Positions 1-10,204 of a DNA stretch of 64,000 nucleotides are shown piece by piece. This DNA is from Pelagovum pacificum (GTDB taxonomy: Bacteria; Pseudomonadota; Alphaproteobacteria; Rhodobacterales; Rhodobacteraceae). The notes below the pieces were generated by a model. The model saw only the letters and a list, made by a program, of their open reading frames with translations, ran no database searches and was not told where the DNA came from. The stretch spans positions 930,001 to 994,000 of the forward strand of contig NZ_CP065915.1 in assembly GCF_016134045.1 (NCBI RefSeq), in the 5' to 3' direction. Positions within the stretch are counted from its first letter, which is position 1. Each line of letters starts with the position of its first letter. The position numbers and the translations under genes are program-made.

Positions 1-267
1 GTTGGCGATGACCGCGACCGTGTATTCCGCCGGATTGATGGAGAGGGCGGGAACCTGAAGGTTCTTGTGCTCTTCCGTCTGGTTGATCGACACCGTCAGG
101 TCGTCCGTGGCGCAGGAGCTTGCGCGCTCCATGACGAGATCAAGCGCGCCGAAATCGTTGGCAAGGATGCGGACGGAGCCGCTGTCGGTGATGCCGCAAT
201 CGGCGCTTGCGACTGCCGGAAACATGCCCAAAAGGGCAGCAGCGGAGACACTGGTCAGCTTGTTCAT
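1..267 (-). CDS. Sugar ABC transporter substrate-binding protein, N-terminal part (cut by window edge)
   Basis: The gene reads leftwards and runs off the window, so only its first 89 codons are visible. The product starts with a Sec signal peptide (hydrophobic residues 8-20, cleavage after AVASA), and the mature part begins DCGITDSGSVRILANDF. The start codon has a GAGAGG ribosome site. The pattern of a periplasmic protein with an early SVRIL strand fits family 1 extracellular solute-binding proteins of sugar ABC importers, but too little is present to name a ligand. The LacI-type regulator immediately upstream on the same strand supports a carbohydrate role. The substrate assignment is inference. 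Confidence 0.6.
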   Translation of the reverse strand, partial: MNKLTSVSAAALLGMFPAVASADCGITDSGSVRILANDFGALDLVMERASSCATDDLTVSINQTEEHKNLQVPALSINPAEYTVAVIAN

Positions 268-326
268 GTAGAGGTCCTCTCTGCGGTGCGAACGTTTTTC
301 GAGTTCTTGTTGTCTTTTTGCTGTTT

Positions 327-340
327 TGCATTCGTATGCA
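327..340. promoter_or_regulatory. Candidate LacI-family operator
   Basis: TGCATTCGTATGCA is a near-perfect dyad with a central CG, the usual form of LacI/GalR-family operators. It lies in the gap between the regulator gene (ends 424) and the substrate-binding protein gene (starts 267), about 60 bases upstream of the latter start. Binding by the neighbouring regulator is inference. Confidence 0.4.
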
Positions 341-423
341 CAAACCATTTCACCGTGCAATGCGGATAATCCGGCGAACCCCTGATTGCCGGTGTAACTG
401 CTTAATAATTAATCGGTGGCTGC

Positions 424-1443
424 TTAGAAACGTGCGCTCTGGCGTTCGACGAGCTCTCCGCGGACGTCGAGATCGCGCAATGGCGAATCGGGCGCGCGGC
501 TTCGATCATCGAGGAGCGACGCCGCATTCTCGGCCAGCGCTCCGAGATCCTGCCGCACGGTTGTGAGCAGGTAAGAGGGGCGCGCGGCCTCGGGAACATC
601 GTCGAAGCCTACGACGGAGACGTCCTGCGGCACCGCGAGGCCGAGGTCGTAGCGCAGGGCGTCGGTGGCGCCCATCGCGAGCTGGTCATTGACACAGAAG
701 ACGGCGTCGGGGGCAGGGGACGCGCCCAACGCGTCAAGCATCGCCGCGCGCCCGCCGGCATAGGAGAAGTCGGTGACGACCGACCGGGGGCGGACGGCGC
801 CGAGTTCTTCCAGCCGGGCGGAGAACCCCTCCGCCCGCTCATGCCCGACGGGCGCGTCGGCGGGACCGGCGAGGCACAGGAACGACCGGTGCCCCGCCTC
901 CCAGAGCCGGTCGGCGAGCCGGGCGGCGGCGGCGTGATGCTCCGTGCAGACGGAATCCGCGAGCCCGCGCGCCCGGCGATTATAGAGAACGACGGGAATG
1001 CGGTTCATCCGGAAGCCGTCCAGATGCTCCGCTGTCAGCGTCACGCAGGAGATCGCTCCCTCAAGCGGATAGCTCCATGCTTCGCTAACCGCGTTCTGGA
1101 CGTCGCTCTCGTCCGCGGGGGAGAACAGCAACATTCGCTGGCCCCGCCGGCCCAGCGCCTGGCTTATCGCGGTCAGCATCTCGGGCATGGCGAGGATGGA
1201 TTGACGGGTGACGATCACGGCCACCATGCCGGAGCGACTGGTGATGAGCGACCGCGCCAGCGCGTTCGGCGTGTAGCCCATCCGCGTGGCCACGTCGCGC
1301 ACATGCTCGCGCGTCGCGGCGGAAATCCGGCTGTCGTCGCTGAAGCTACGGGAGACGGTCGATTGCGAGACCCCGGCCTCGCGCGCGACATCGGATGCGG
1401 TGACCCGCTTGCCGATCGCCGTCTGCGGTCCCGCGTTGCCCAT
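424..1443 (-). CDS. LacI/GalR-family transcriptional regulator
   Basis: This 339-aa repressor has an N-terminal LacI helix-turn-helix (VTASDVAREAGVSQSTVSR, about residues 13-31), a hinge helix (TPNALARSL), and a periplasmic-binding-protein-like sensor domain with the typical endings SVVGFDDVPEA and LTTVRQDL. I chose the ATG at 1443 because GGGAGAGG lies 8 bases upstream and the HTH then sits at the usual distance from the N-terminus; an in-frame ATG at 1479 lacks a good ribosome site. The sugar ABC gene just downstream on the same strand is the likely target. The gene is divergent from ku. Confidence 0.92.
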   Translation of the reverse strand: MGNAGPQTAIGKRVTASDVAREAGVSQSTVSRSFSDDSRISAATREHVRDVATRMGYTPNALARSLITSRSGMVAVIVTRQSILAMPEMLTAISQALGRRGQRMLLFSPADESDVQNAVSEAWSYPLEGAISCVTLTAEHLDGFRMNRIPVVLYNRRARGLADSVCTEHHAAAARLADRLWEAGHRSFLCLAGPADAPVGHERAEGFSARLEELGAVRPRSVVTDFSYAGGRAAMLDALGASPAPDAVFCVNDQLAMGATDALRYDLGLAVPQDVSVVGFDDVPEAARPSYLLTTVRQDLGALAENAASLLDDRSRAPDSPLRDLDVRGELVERQSARF

Positions 1444-1601
1444 CGACCTGGCCTCTCCCGTGTCGTTTGTCCCTGTCATCCAAGGATTTTTCCCGGCGCT
1501 TGCGAAGTCAAGCCGCTCCCGGACGTCACCCGGCTTACGTGAGGTCGCAACTTTCGTCCCGCACCGGCGTTGGCGACTCGTTCTCGCAGAAGGATCACAC
1601 C

Positions 1602-2432
1602 ATGGCATCGCGCGCGATCTGGAAAGGACAGCTTCGGCTCTCGCTTGTTTCGATCCCGATCGAAATCCACTCCGCCCGCAACTCCGGCGCCCGCGTCTCG
1701 TTCCGACAGATCCACGGGCCCTCGGGCAAGCCGGTCCACTATGAAAAGGTCGTCCAGGGCGTCGGTCCGGTCGAGAACGACGACATCATGAAAGGCTACG
1801 AGACGGACGACGGCGAATATGTCCTGCTGGAACCGGACGAGATCGACGCGATCCGGCTGGAGACGAAGAAGACGCTGGAGCTCGTCCAGTTCGTCGAGGC
1901 TTCCGAGATCGCGCCGATCTGGTTCGATCGGCCCTATTACGTGGTGCCGACCGACGATCTCGCCGAAGACGCCTATCGCGTGGTCCGCGATGCGCTGCGC
2001 AAGACCAACAAGGCCGGGCTTGGCCAGCTGACGATGCGGGGCAAGGAATATCTCTGCGCGATCCGGCCCTGCGGCGACGGCCTGCTGCTCGAGACGCTGC
2101 ATTACGAACAGGACATCCGCGACGCCGACCCGCTGTTCTCAGGGATCGAGGACGATGCCTCCGACGACGAGTTGCTCGGCGTCGCGACCGAGCTGATCGA
2201 GAAGAAGACGGCCAAGTTCGATGCCTCGGCGTTCGAAGACCACTACGCCACGGCGCTGAAGGACCTGATCGGGCGCAAGATGAAGTCCAAGAAGACCCGT
2301 CGCACCAAGGCGGACGACGACGAGAAACGGCCCGAGGCCGAGAACGTCGTCGACCTGATGGACGCGCTGAAAAAGAGCCTGAAGGACAGCAAGGGGAAGG
2401 GCGGTAGCACGCGCCGCAAGAAGGCGTCGTGA
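1602..2432 (+). CDS. ku: Ku-type non-homologous end-joining protein
   Basis: This 276-aa bacterial Ku homologue binds double-strand DNA ends as a ring-shaped homodimer and recruits LigD. The start MASRAIWKGQLRLSLVSIPI is the hallmark of the family and is preceded by AGAAGGA. The body carries the conserved segments VHYEKVVQG and GYETDDGEYVLLE, and the C-terminus is a lysine-rich tail (KSKKTRRTKADDDEKR and SKGKGGSTRRKKAS) of the kind that tunes DNA and LigD binding. It overlaps ligD by 4 bases (GTGA), so the two are translationally coupled. Length and motifs are complete. Confidence 0.96.
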   Translation: MASRAIWKGQLRLSLVSIPIEIHSARNSGARVSFRQIHGPSGKPVHYEKVVQGVGPVENDDIMKGYETDDGEYVLLEPDEIDAIRLETKKTLELVQFVEASEIAPIWFDRPYYVVPTDDLAEDAYRVVRDALRKTNKAGLGQLTMRGKEYLCAIRPCGDGLLLETLHYEQDIRDADPLFSGIEDDASDDELLGVATELIEKKTAKFDASAFEDHYATALKDLIGRKMKSKKTRRTKADDDEKRPEAENVVDLMDALKKSLKDSKGKGGSTRRKKAS

Positions 2433-4870
2433 GTGCGCTCCGCGAATACGAGCGCAAGCGGGATTTCGACGTCACGCCAGAACCCCGCGCCGAGCTGGTC
2501 GAAGCGGGCGGTGAGCGGGCCTCCTTCGTCGTCCAGAAACACGACGCGACGCGGTTGCACTTCGACTTCCGACTCGAGCTCGACGGCGTGCTGCTGTCCT
2601 GGGCCGTGACCAAGGGACCCTCTGCCGACCCGTCGGAAAAACGGCTCGCGGTGCGGACCGAGGATCACCCGATCGCCTACGGGGCCTTCGAGGGCACTAT
2701 CCCCGAGGGCGAATACGGTGCCGGCACGGTCATGCTCTGGGACAATGGCTGGTGGGAGCCGCTGCATGACCCGGCGAAGGGCGTGAAAGAGGGCAAGCTG
2801 CACTTCCGCCTGCATGGCGCACGGATGAAGGGGGGCTGGGCGCTGGTTCGCATGAAGCCGCGCAAGGGTGAGAAGCGCGAGAACTGGCTGCTCATCAAGG
2901 AACGCGACGACGAGGCGGGCCGCAGCGCCGACGCGCTCATCAACAAGTATCGCACCAGTGTCACGACGGGCCGCGCGATGCGGGCGATCCGCTCCGACAA
3001 GCCGGTGGCGGAGCCCGTGAAACATGACGGCAAGCGACCCGGCTTCCGCAAGGTTCAGCTCGCCACCCTGCGCGACGCGCCGCCCGAGGGCGAGGGCTGG
3101 CAGCACGAGGCGAAGTTCGACGGCTACCGCTGCCTCGTCGCGCTCGGCAAGGGCGGGCCGCGTCTGTTCACCCGCAACGGCAAGGACTGGACCGACAGGT
3201 TCGGCGCTCTCGTCGATCCCGTCGATGCGCTGAACTGCAAATCGGCCCTGATCGACGGTGAGGTCATCGCCGGCGGCGGGGGCGGGGACTTCTCCGCCCT
3301 GCAGGCGGCGCTGAAGTCAGGCGATCCGCTCATGTACTACGCTTTCGACTGCCTCGCGCTCGATGGTAAGGACCTGACCGGCAAGCCGCTGTCCGACCGC
3401 CGCGCGGCGCTCGAGAGCCTGTTCGAGGGTCAGCCGCCGCGCGGCGCGGTCCGGCTCAGTCCGGTGATCGAGGGGGATGGCGCCGCCGCGCTCGACGCCA
3501 TGTGCCGCGCGGGCGGCGAGGGGATCGTGTCGAAGCGGCTCGACGCGCCTTACAAAGGCCAGCGCTCCCGCGGCTGGATCAAGGCCAAATGCATCACGCG
3601 CGCCGAATTCGTGGTCGTCGGCTGGTCGCCCTCCGACAAGCGGGGGCGGGCGTTCTCATCCTTGTTGGTCGGCTCGTACGAGGCGGGCAGGCTGGTCTAC
3701 CGCGGGCGTGTCGGCACCGGGTTCGACGGCGACGATTTCGACGACCTGAAACCGCAGCTTGATCGGCTGGCCCGAAAGACCACGCCGCTCGATGACGATG
3801 ACCTTCCCGGCGAGACGAAAGGCGCGAAGTGGGTCACGCCCAAGCTGGTCGCGGAAGTCGAATACGCGGAGTTCACCGCCGAGGGCCGTATCCGTCATGG
3901 CGTCTACCACGGACTGCGCGAGGACAAGGAGGCCAGCGACGTGAGTGCGAAGGCAGAAGCATCGAAGGACGAGGCGGAGGTCGAAGTCGCCGGAGTCCGC
4001 ATCTCGAGCGCCGACCGGGTGATCGACGACGACAGCGGCATGACAAAGGCCGATGTCGCCCGCTATTACGGGCAGGTCGCGGAGCGGCTGCTGTCCCATG
4101 CTGCCGACCGGCCAGTGTCGTTGCTGCGCTTCCCCGATGGCATCGGCGGGGACGGGTTCTTCCAGAAACATGCTGGCAAGGGCTTTCCGGACGGCGTGAA
4201 GTCGATGCCGATCGAGGAAAAGGACGGCGGAACGGAGGAGTACATCTATGTCTCTTCTGCCGATGGCCTCGTCGGGGCGTCGCAGATGGGCACGGTGGAA
4301 TTCCACATCTGGGGCGCTGCGCGTGACCGGATCGAGCGGCCGGACAGGATGGTGTTCGATCTGGACCCGGACGAGGGTCTCGACTTTGACGATGTGGTCG
4401 CCGCCGCGCAGGAAATCCGGGAGGGGCTCGAAGCCTGCGGGCTGGACTGTGCGCCGATGGTCACCGGCGGCAAGGGCGTGCATGTCATCGTGCCGCTGCG
4501 CTGCGTCGCGGGCTGGGACACGGTGAAGACGTTCGCCCGGACCTTCGCGACCGTTCTCGCCGAGCGGCATCCCGATCGCTATACCGCCACGATGTCGAAG
4601 GCGAAGCGCAAGGGCCGGGTCTTCATCGACTGGCTGCGCAACGAGCGCGGCGCGACGGCGATTGCGCCCTACTCGCTCCGGGGGCGGGCTGGCATGGCGG
4701 TTGCCACGCCGGTCAGCTGGGACGAGCTCGGCAAGCTCAAGTCGGCGAACGGCTTCTACGCAGACGACATGGCGGACCGGCTTGAGGCGGACTGCCCGCT
4801 CGACGTGGTCGAGGCGCGCGGCATCGGCACGACGGTCGTCGAGGCGTTGGAAGACTGGGCCTCTGGCTAG
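2429..4870 (+). CDS. ligD: ATP-dependent DNA ligase D (phosphoesterase-ligase-polymerase)
   Basis: This 813-aa multifunctional NHEJ enzyme has its domains in the order phosphoesterase, ligase, polymerase. The 3'-phosphoesterase spans about residues 10-160 (VVQKHDATRLHFDFRLE, GTIPEGEYGAGTV). The ATP-dependent ligase has its nucleotidyl lysine in EAKFDGYRCL near residue 230 and the motif GEGIVSKRLDAPYKGQRS. The archaeal-primase-like polymerase occupies about 520-810 (PVSLLRFPDGIGG, VFDLDPDEGLDFDDV). The start is a GTG overlapping the ku stop. The gene ends 4 bases into the convergent glycosyltransferase gene. All domains appear intact, so an active two-component NHEJ pathway is expected. Confidence 0.97.
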   Translation: MSALREYERKRDFDVTPEPRAELVEAGGERASFVVQKHDATRLHFDFRLELDGVLLSWAVTKGPSADPSEKRLAVRTEDHPIAYGAFEGTIPEGEYGAGTVMLWDNGWWEPLHDPAKGVKEGKLHFRLHGARMKGGWALVRMKPRKGEKRENWLLIKERDDEAGRSADALINKYRTSVTTGRAMRAIRSDKPVAEPVKHDGKRPGFRKVQLATLRDAPPEGEGWQHEAKFDGYRCLVALGKGGPRLFTRNGKDWTDRFGALVDPVDALNCKSALIDGEVIAGGGGGDFSALQAALKSGDPLMYYAFDCLALDGKDLTGKPLSDRRAALESLFEGQPPRGAVRLSPVIEGDGAAALDAMCRAGGEGIVSKRLDAPYKGQRSRGWIKAKCITRAEFVVVGWSPSDKRGRAFSSLLVGSYEAGRLVYRGRVGTGFDGDDFDDLKPQLDRLARKTTPLDDDDLPGETKGAKWVTPKLVAEVEYAEFTAEGRIRHGVYHGLREDKEASDVSAKAEASKDEAEVEVAGVRISSADRVIDDDSGMTKADVARYYGQVAERLLSHAADRPVSLLRFPDGIGGDGFFQKHAGKGFPDGVKSMPIEEKDGGTEEYIYVSSADGLVGASQMGTVEFHIWGAARDRIERPDRMVFDLDPDEGLDFDDVVAAAQEIREGLEACGLDCAPMVTGGKGVHVIVPLRCVAGWDTVKTFARTFATVLAERHPDRYTATMSKAKRKGRVFIDWLRNERGATAIAPYSLRGRAGMAVATPVSWDELGKLKSANGFYADDMADRLEADCPLDVVEARGIGTTVVEALEDWASG

Positions 4871-6102
4871 GCCGTCTGGGGCGGGGTGAACTCCGCCGTA
4901 TCCTCGGCGACCGCCCGCTTGAAGCTGGTCAGAAAGTCCGGATCGGCCGCATTCACGCGGTTCCACGTCGGGATGAACGGCGTCTCGTGCGGGTGGTCAA
5001 GGAAGATCTGACCGGCGCGGATGATGTTCTCGGCGAACAGTTCGACCGTCTTCTCCTCGCGGTGCCGGTCGATGGACAGGCCGTTCATCTTGGCATCGTT
5101 GTAATACCCCTCGAGCAGGTCGAGCGCCCGACGGTAGTAGGTCGCCTTCAACGTGCGGAAGACGTTGGGCGTGAACACCGTGCCGTCGGCGGCGAGCTTG
5201 CGGAAGATGGCCTTGCAGATATCGGTCGACATCCGGCTGAGCCCCTGGCTCGCGTCCTCTTCGGAGAGGTCCTGATGCTTATGGTCGTACTCGTCTGCGA
5301 GCTCGACCTGGCAGACGGATTTGGGCGCGAGGTTGCGCCAGGCCTCGGACAGCACGCCGATCTCCAGCCCCCAGTCCGAAGGGATGCGCAGGTCCGGCAG
5401 GCTGGTGGTGCGCAGCGCGAACTCGCCCGATAGCGGGTAGCGGAAGCTGCGCAGGAAATCGAGGTAGTCGCGGTCGCCGATCACCTTCTTCAGCGCGATC
5501 AGAAGCGGGCTGACCAGCAGGCGCGTCACCCGCCCGTTCAGCTTGTGACCGTCGATGCGCGGGTAGAAGCCCTTCGCCATCTGGTAGGGGAACGAGGGGA
5601 TCGCGACCGGGTAGACCAGCCGTGCCAGCAACTCGCGGTCGTAGGTGGTGATGTCGCAATCGTGGATCGCGATGACCGAACTGTCGGCGCAGGCGATGAG
5701 GTAGCCCATGCAGCTCCAGACGTTGCTGCCCTTGCCCCGCTCACCCGGCGCGAGGCCGAGGTCCGCGAGCCGCGCCTGCAGCGCGGTCATGCGCGGGCTG
5801 TCGTTCCAGATCACCACGTGGTTCTGCGGCAGTCGCGCGAAGAAGCCCTGCGCGGCGCGATACTGCGCCTCGTCCGCCCGGTCGAGGCCGATGACGATGC
5901 GGTGCAGGTAGGGGACCTGCGCGAGTTCGTCGATGATATGGCCGAGCGCGGGTCCCTCGAGCTCGGAATAGAGCGAGGGCAGGATCAGCGAGATCTTCCT
6001 GTTCTGCGAGACGGCGGTCAGCTCGTAGGTGAGGTCGTCGAGGCCGCGGGTGCGCAGGTTGTGAAGGGTGGTGATGTTCCCGTTCTGGTGAAAGTCAGCC
6101 AT
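4867..6102 (-). CDS. Glycosyltransferase, glucosyl-3-phosphoglycerate synthase type (GT81-like)
   Basis: This 411-aa retaining GT-A type transferase has an N-terminal nucleotide-sugar fold (ISLILPSLYSELEGPAL, about 37-53) and a metal-binding D148-x-D150 in IAIHDCD. A long C-terminal part includes YPLSGEFALR and DWGLEIGVLSE, as in glucosyl- or mannosyl-3-phosphoglycerate synthases. Members transfer a hexose from a nucleotide sugar to 3-phosphoglycerate, giving the precursor of glucosyl- or mannosylglycerate, which are compatible solutes. The HAD phosphatase gene upstream overlaps its start by 8 bases and matches the second step. Whether the sugar is glucose or mannose cannot be read from sequence. 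Confidence 0.8.
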   Translation of the reverse strand: MADFHQNGNITTLHNLRTRGLDDLTYELTAVSQNRKISLILPSLYSELEGPALGHIIDELAQVPYLHRIVIGLDRADEAQYRAAQGFFARLPQNHVVIWNDSPRMTALQARLADLGLAPGERGKGSNVWSCMGYLIACADSSVIAIHDCDITTYDRELLARLVYPVAIPSFPYQMAKGFYPRIDGHKLNGRVTRLLVSPLLIALKKVIGDRDYLDFLRSFRYPLSGEFALRTTSLPDLRIPSDWGLEIGVLSEAWRNLAPKSVCQVELADEYDHKHQDLSEEDASQGLSRMSTDICKAIFRKLAADGTVFTPNVFRTLKATYYRRALDLLEGYYNDAKMNGLSIDRHREEKTVELFAENIIRAGQIFLDHPHETPFIPTWNRVNAADPDFLTSFKRAVAEDTAEFTPPQTA

Positions 6103-6895
6103 CGTGCCCGGTATCCTCGTGGTGGTTGAGCTTGTCCTGCAATGCCAGCATTGCCTCTGCCCAGCCTTCTGGTCCGGGCCGGGTCGTGCGTGTGATGCGG
6201 CCGTCCGCTTCGTCGTCCAGTTCGGGCAGCGGATCGGAGGCCGGGTTCGCGACGATGATGCCGCGATCGGCGCGTTGCAGCATCTCTACGTCGTTCGGCG
6301 CATCGCCGAGGGCGACGGTCATGCCGGGCCGGTAGCGGGTGATCACCTCGTCCATCCGGTCGGCCTTGGTGCCGCCGAACGACAATGTCAGGAAGCGTCC
6401 GCCGCGGCGCGCGTGGATGCCGTTCGCCCGCGCCGCGTCCAGGAAGGCCGCCAGCCCGACTTCGGTGCCGGTCCAGGTGCCCGGCTCGCTGAACCGTCGC
6501 TGCCCCGCGCGACGGGCAGCGTCCGCAGGAAGGCCGGTCAGTCGCGCGATGTCGGCGGCATCCATGTCGCCAAATCCCGTGAAGCCTGTGGGCAATTCGT
6601 GAAGGATGGTGCGAAGACGTTGATATTCCGTTGCGTCTCCGTCGTCGTCTCCCGGCGCTCCGGCCTCCAGCAGGCCGCAGCCGTTCTCCACGATGGCCGG
6701 CCAGTCGGAGAGGCCGAGCTCGTCCCGCAAGGGAGCGATTTCCGCCGCCGTCTTGCTGGACGCGAGGATCACGCCCGCCCCGATCCCGGCCAGCCGGTCC
6801 AACGCGGGTCGCGCCGGGGACCAGTCGTAGGTCTCATGATCCAGCAGCGTTCCGTCGAGATCGGTGAAGACGAGAAGGGGGAGGCGACCGCTCAT
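6095..6895 (-). CDS. HAD-IIB mannosyl/glucosyl-3-phosphoglycerate phosphatase
   Basis: This 266-aa HAD-superfamily phosphatase carries the nucleophile motif FTDLDGT (D12, D14), a serine-containing motif II (ILASSKTA) and the acidic motif GDAPNDVEML with an upstream DRMDEVI segment. Length and motif spacing match the MPGP/YedP branch, which dephosphorylates mannosyl- or glucosyl-3-phosphoglycerate to the free glycosylglycerate. It is first in a two-gene operon with the glycosyltransferase (8-base overlap), so the two very likely form a complete solute-synthesis pathway. The exact sugar is uncertain. Confidence 0.82.
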   Translation of the reverse strand: MSGRLPLLVFTDLDGTLLDHETYDWSPARPALDRLAGIGAGVILASSKTAAEIAPLRDELGLSDWPAIVENGCGLLEAGAPGDDDGDATEYQRLRTILHELPTGFTGFGDMDAADIARLTGLPADAARRAGQRRFSEPGTWTGTEVGLAAFLDAARANGIHARRGGRFLTLSFGGTKADRMDEVITRYRPGMTVALGDAPNDVEMLQRADRGIIVANPASDPLPELDDEADGRITRTTRPGPEGWAEAMLALQDKLNHHEDTGHDG

Positions 6896-6960
6896 GCAAA
6901 GTGGTTAGACAACTTTTCCGCCCCGCGCGAGCCCAGAATTGCCGCGGTGCGGCATTGCCG

Positions 6961-8427
<1,467 letters not shown>

Positions 8428-8491
8428 CTAACGTCTTGTTTTCGGACGACGTCACGGCGTCCGAGCTCGACATCGCTCGGACTTCACCCTG

Positions 8492-8513
8492 CTATTTAAC
8501 TTCTGTAAAATAG
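8492..8513. promoter_or_regulatory. Candidate TetR operator upstream of the efflux operon
   Basis: The half sites CTATTTAAC and GTAAAATAG flank a 4-base spacer (TTCT), with 8 of 9 positions symmetric, ending 15 bases before the TetR-gene start. Position and symmetry suit autoregulation by the adjacent regulator. A second dyad, CGGACG...CGTCCG, lies at 8443-8463. Binding is inference. Confidence 0.5.
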
Positions 8514-8528
8514 TTGGTATCAGGCGGC

Positions 8529-9131
8529 ATGGATCCAAGACGCAGCCGGAGCCGGGCGAAACTGAAAGCCGCCCTGAAGGACCTCCTCGCCGAGAAGCGG
8601 ATCGAGGAGGTGCGCGTGGACGAACTGTGTCAGCGCGCCGGCGTCACGCGACCGACCTTCTATGCCAACTTCGGCGAGGTTCACGCGCTGCTCGACGATC
8701 ATCTCGAAGCGCTCGTGCTCGACCTGAGGGACCAGATCATTCGCCACGCGCCGGACCCGGGCCCGCTGTTGTCGGCGGAGGAAAAGCACCGCCGCGCGAC
8801 CATCGTCCTGACATGGCTCTTCCAGCAGATCGGGACAGACGACCCGCTGATCCGCCGCCTGCTGATCGACGGCGAGGCGACCCGAGTAGAGCGACCCTTC
8901 ATCGGGCTCTTCGACACGATCCTGCGCGAAAACCGCGAGGCCGCGCCGGGACGGCCCCATGTCAGCGACGCGCACCGCGACGTCGGCGTTCACTTCTTCA
9001 CCGGGGCGATCATGTCGCTGCTTCGGCTGTGGCTGCAGGAGCCCGGCCGCATGACGGCAGCCGATCTGGCCGCCATCGGCGCCCACTTCATGACCTACGG
9101 CAGGTCACGCCCACCACTCATCGAGGACTGA
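8529..9131 (+). CDS. TetR/AcrR-family transcriptional regulator
   Basis: This 200-aa regulator has an N-terminal TetR DNA-binding domain (LKDLLAEKRIEEVRVDELCQ followed by the recognition segment AGVTRPTFYANFGEVHALLDDH) and an all-helical ligand domain. The ATG at 8529 is preferred over a TTG at 8514, although its ribosome site is weak. It is the first gene of an apparent operon: the efflux adaptor starts 8 bases after its stop. It probably represses itself and the pump through the dyad at 8492-8513 and responds to a small-molecule pump substrate, which cannot be predicted. Confidence 0.92.
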   Translation: MDPRRSRSRAKLKAALKDLLAEKRIEEVRVDELCQRAGVTRPTFYANFGEVHALLDDHLEALVLDLRDQIIRHAPDPGPLLSAEEKHRRATIVLTWLFQQIGTDDPLIRRLLIDGEATRVERPFIGLFDTILRENREAAPGRPHVSDAHRDVGVHFFTGAIMSLLRLWLQEPGRMTAADLAAIGAHFMTYGRSRPPLIED

Positions 9132-9139
9132 CGACTCTC

Positions 9140-10204
9140 ATGCGATTTATCCTTCCCCTGATCCTTGCCGCGATGCCGCTCTCCCTCCACGCGCAGGAGA
9201 CCGCACCCGATCGTCCCGCCGTGAAGCTCATGCAGCTCGAAATCGACGACGGCGGAATCAGCCGCCGCTTCTTCGGGCGCGTGACGGCGCGGAGCACCGT
9301 CGATCTCGCGTTTCAGGCCGGCGGTCAGGTGGACAGCCTGCCGATCGCGGAAGGCGAAGTGGTGCCGGAAGGCGCGCTGCTGGCGCAGCTCGACCTCGAT
9401 CCGTTCGAACGGAAGGTCGCGCAGGCGCGCGCCGAACTGGATCAGGCCAACCGGGAGCTGGCGCGGCGCGAACAGCTCGGCCCCGATGTCACCTCGCAAG
9501 CCCAGATCGACTCGACCCGCACCAATGCCGAACTGGCGCAGGTCGCCTATGATGACGCGGTCGCCGCGCTGGACGATGCGACGTTACATGCGCCGTTCGA
9601 CAGCTTGCTCGCCAGCCGCTACGCCGAGCAATACGCCACCGTAGGGGCGGGTGAGCCCATCGTGCGCATCCACGACATGAGCGAACTGCGCGTGCATATC
9701 GAAGTGCCCGAAGTCATCATCAGCTATGTCGGCACCAATCCGCAGATCGAGGCGAGCGCCGACCTTGTCGGCAGCGACGAACCGCTGCCGCTTCAATATC
9801 GCGAATTCACCGCCGAGGCGTCGGACGTCGGGCAGACCTACGAGCTTTCACTCGCCTTCATCGGCGAGGTGCCGGAGTCGCTGCTGCCGGGCGCATCGGC
9901 GACCGTGACGATGACGCTGACGGACCCCGACGCGACGCAGCGTATCCTCGTGCCGCCGACCGCGCTGCAATACAGCGCCGACGGCACGGCGCAGGTGCTG
10001 GTCTACGAGCCGGACGACGACGGCATGACCGGCACGCTCCGCGCGCAGCCGGTGGAGATCGAGCCGGCCGAGAACGGCTACTTCGAGCTCGCCGCCGGCC
10101 CCGAGGCAGGGACAGAGATCGTCGCGGCCGGTGCCTCTCGCCTGGCGGACGGGGACGCGGTCCGGCGCTACACTGGCCTTGGGCCCTCGGGGGATGAGCA
10201 GTGA
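9140..10204 (+). CDS. RND efflux periplasmic adaptor (membrane fusion protein)
   Basis: This 354-aa HlyD/AcrA-type adaptor bridges an RND pump to an outer-membrane channel. Residues 1-19 are a signal peptide (MRFILPLILAAMPLSLHA). A split lipoyl domain surrounds a coiled-coil hairpin: LAFQAGGQVDSLPIAEGEVV, then KVAQARAELDQANRELARRE, then ATLHAPFDSLLASRY. Beta-barrel and membrane-proximal domains follow. It lacks an obvious lipobox cysteine, so it is probably a soluble periplasmic protein. It lies between the TetR gene (8-base gap) and the pump gene (4-base overlap GTGA). No outer-membrane partner gene is present here. Confidence 0.92.
   Translation: MRFILPLILAAMPLSLHAQETAPDRPAVKLMQLEIDDGGISRRFFGRVTARSTVDLAFQAGGQVDSLPIAEGEVVPEGALLAQLDLDPFERKVAQARAELDQANRELARREQLGPDVTSQAQIDSTRTNAELAQVAYDDAVAALDDATLHAPFDSLLASRYAEQYATVGAGEPIVRIHDMSELRVHIEVPEVIISYVGTNPQIEASADLVGSDEPLPLQYREFTAEASDVGQTYELSLAFIGEVPESLLPGASATVTMTLTDPDATQRILVPPTALQYSADGTAQVLVYEPDDDGMTGTLRAQPVEIEPAENGYFELAAGPEAGTEIVAAGASRLADGDAVRRYTGLGPSGDEQ

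Noticed and set aside
1444..1608. Longer N-terminus of the LacI regulator
   Set aside because: The upstream in-frame region lacks a ribosome site, overlaps the ku start region, and would put 55 atypical residues ahead of the helix-turn-helix domain.
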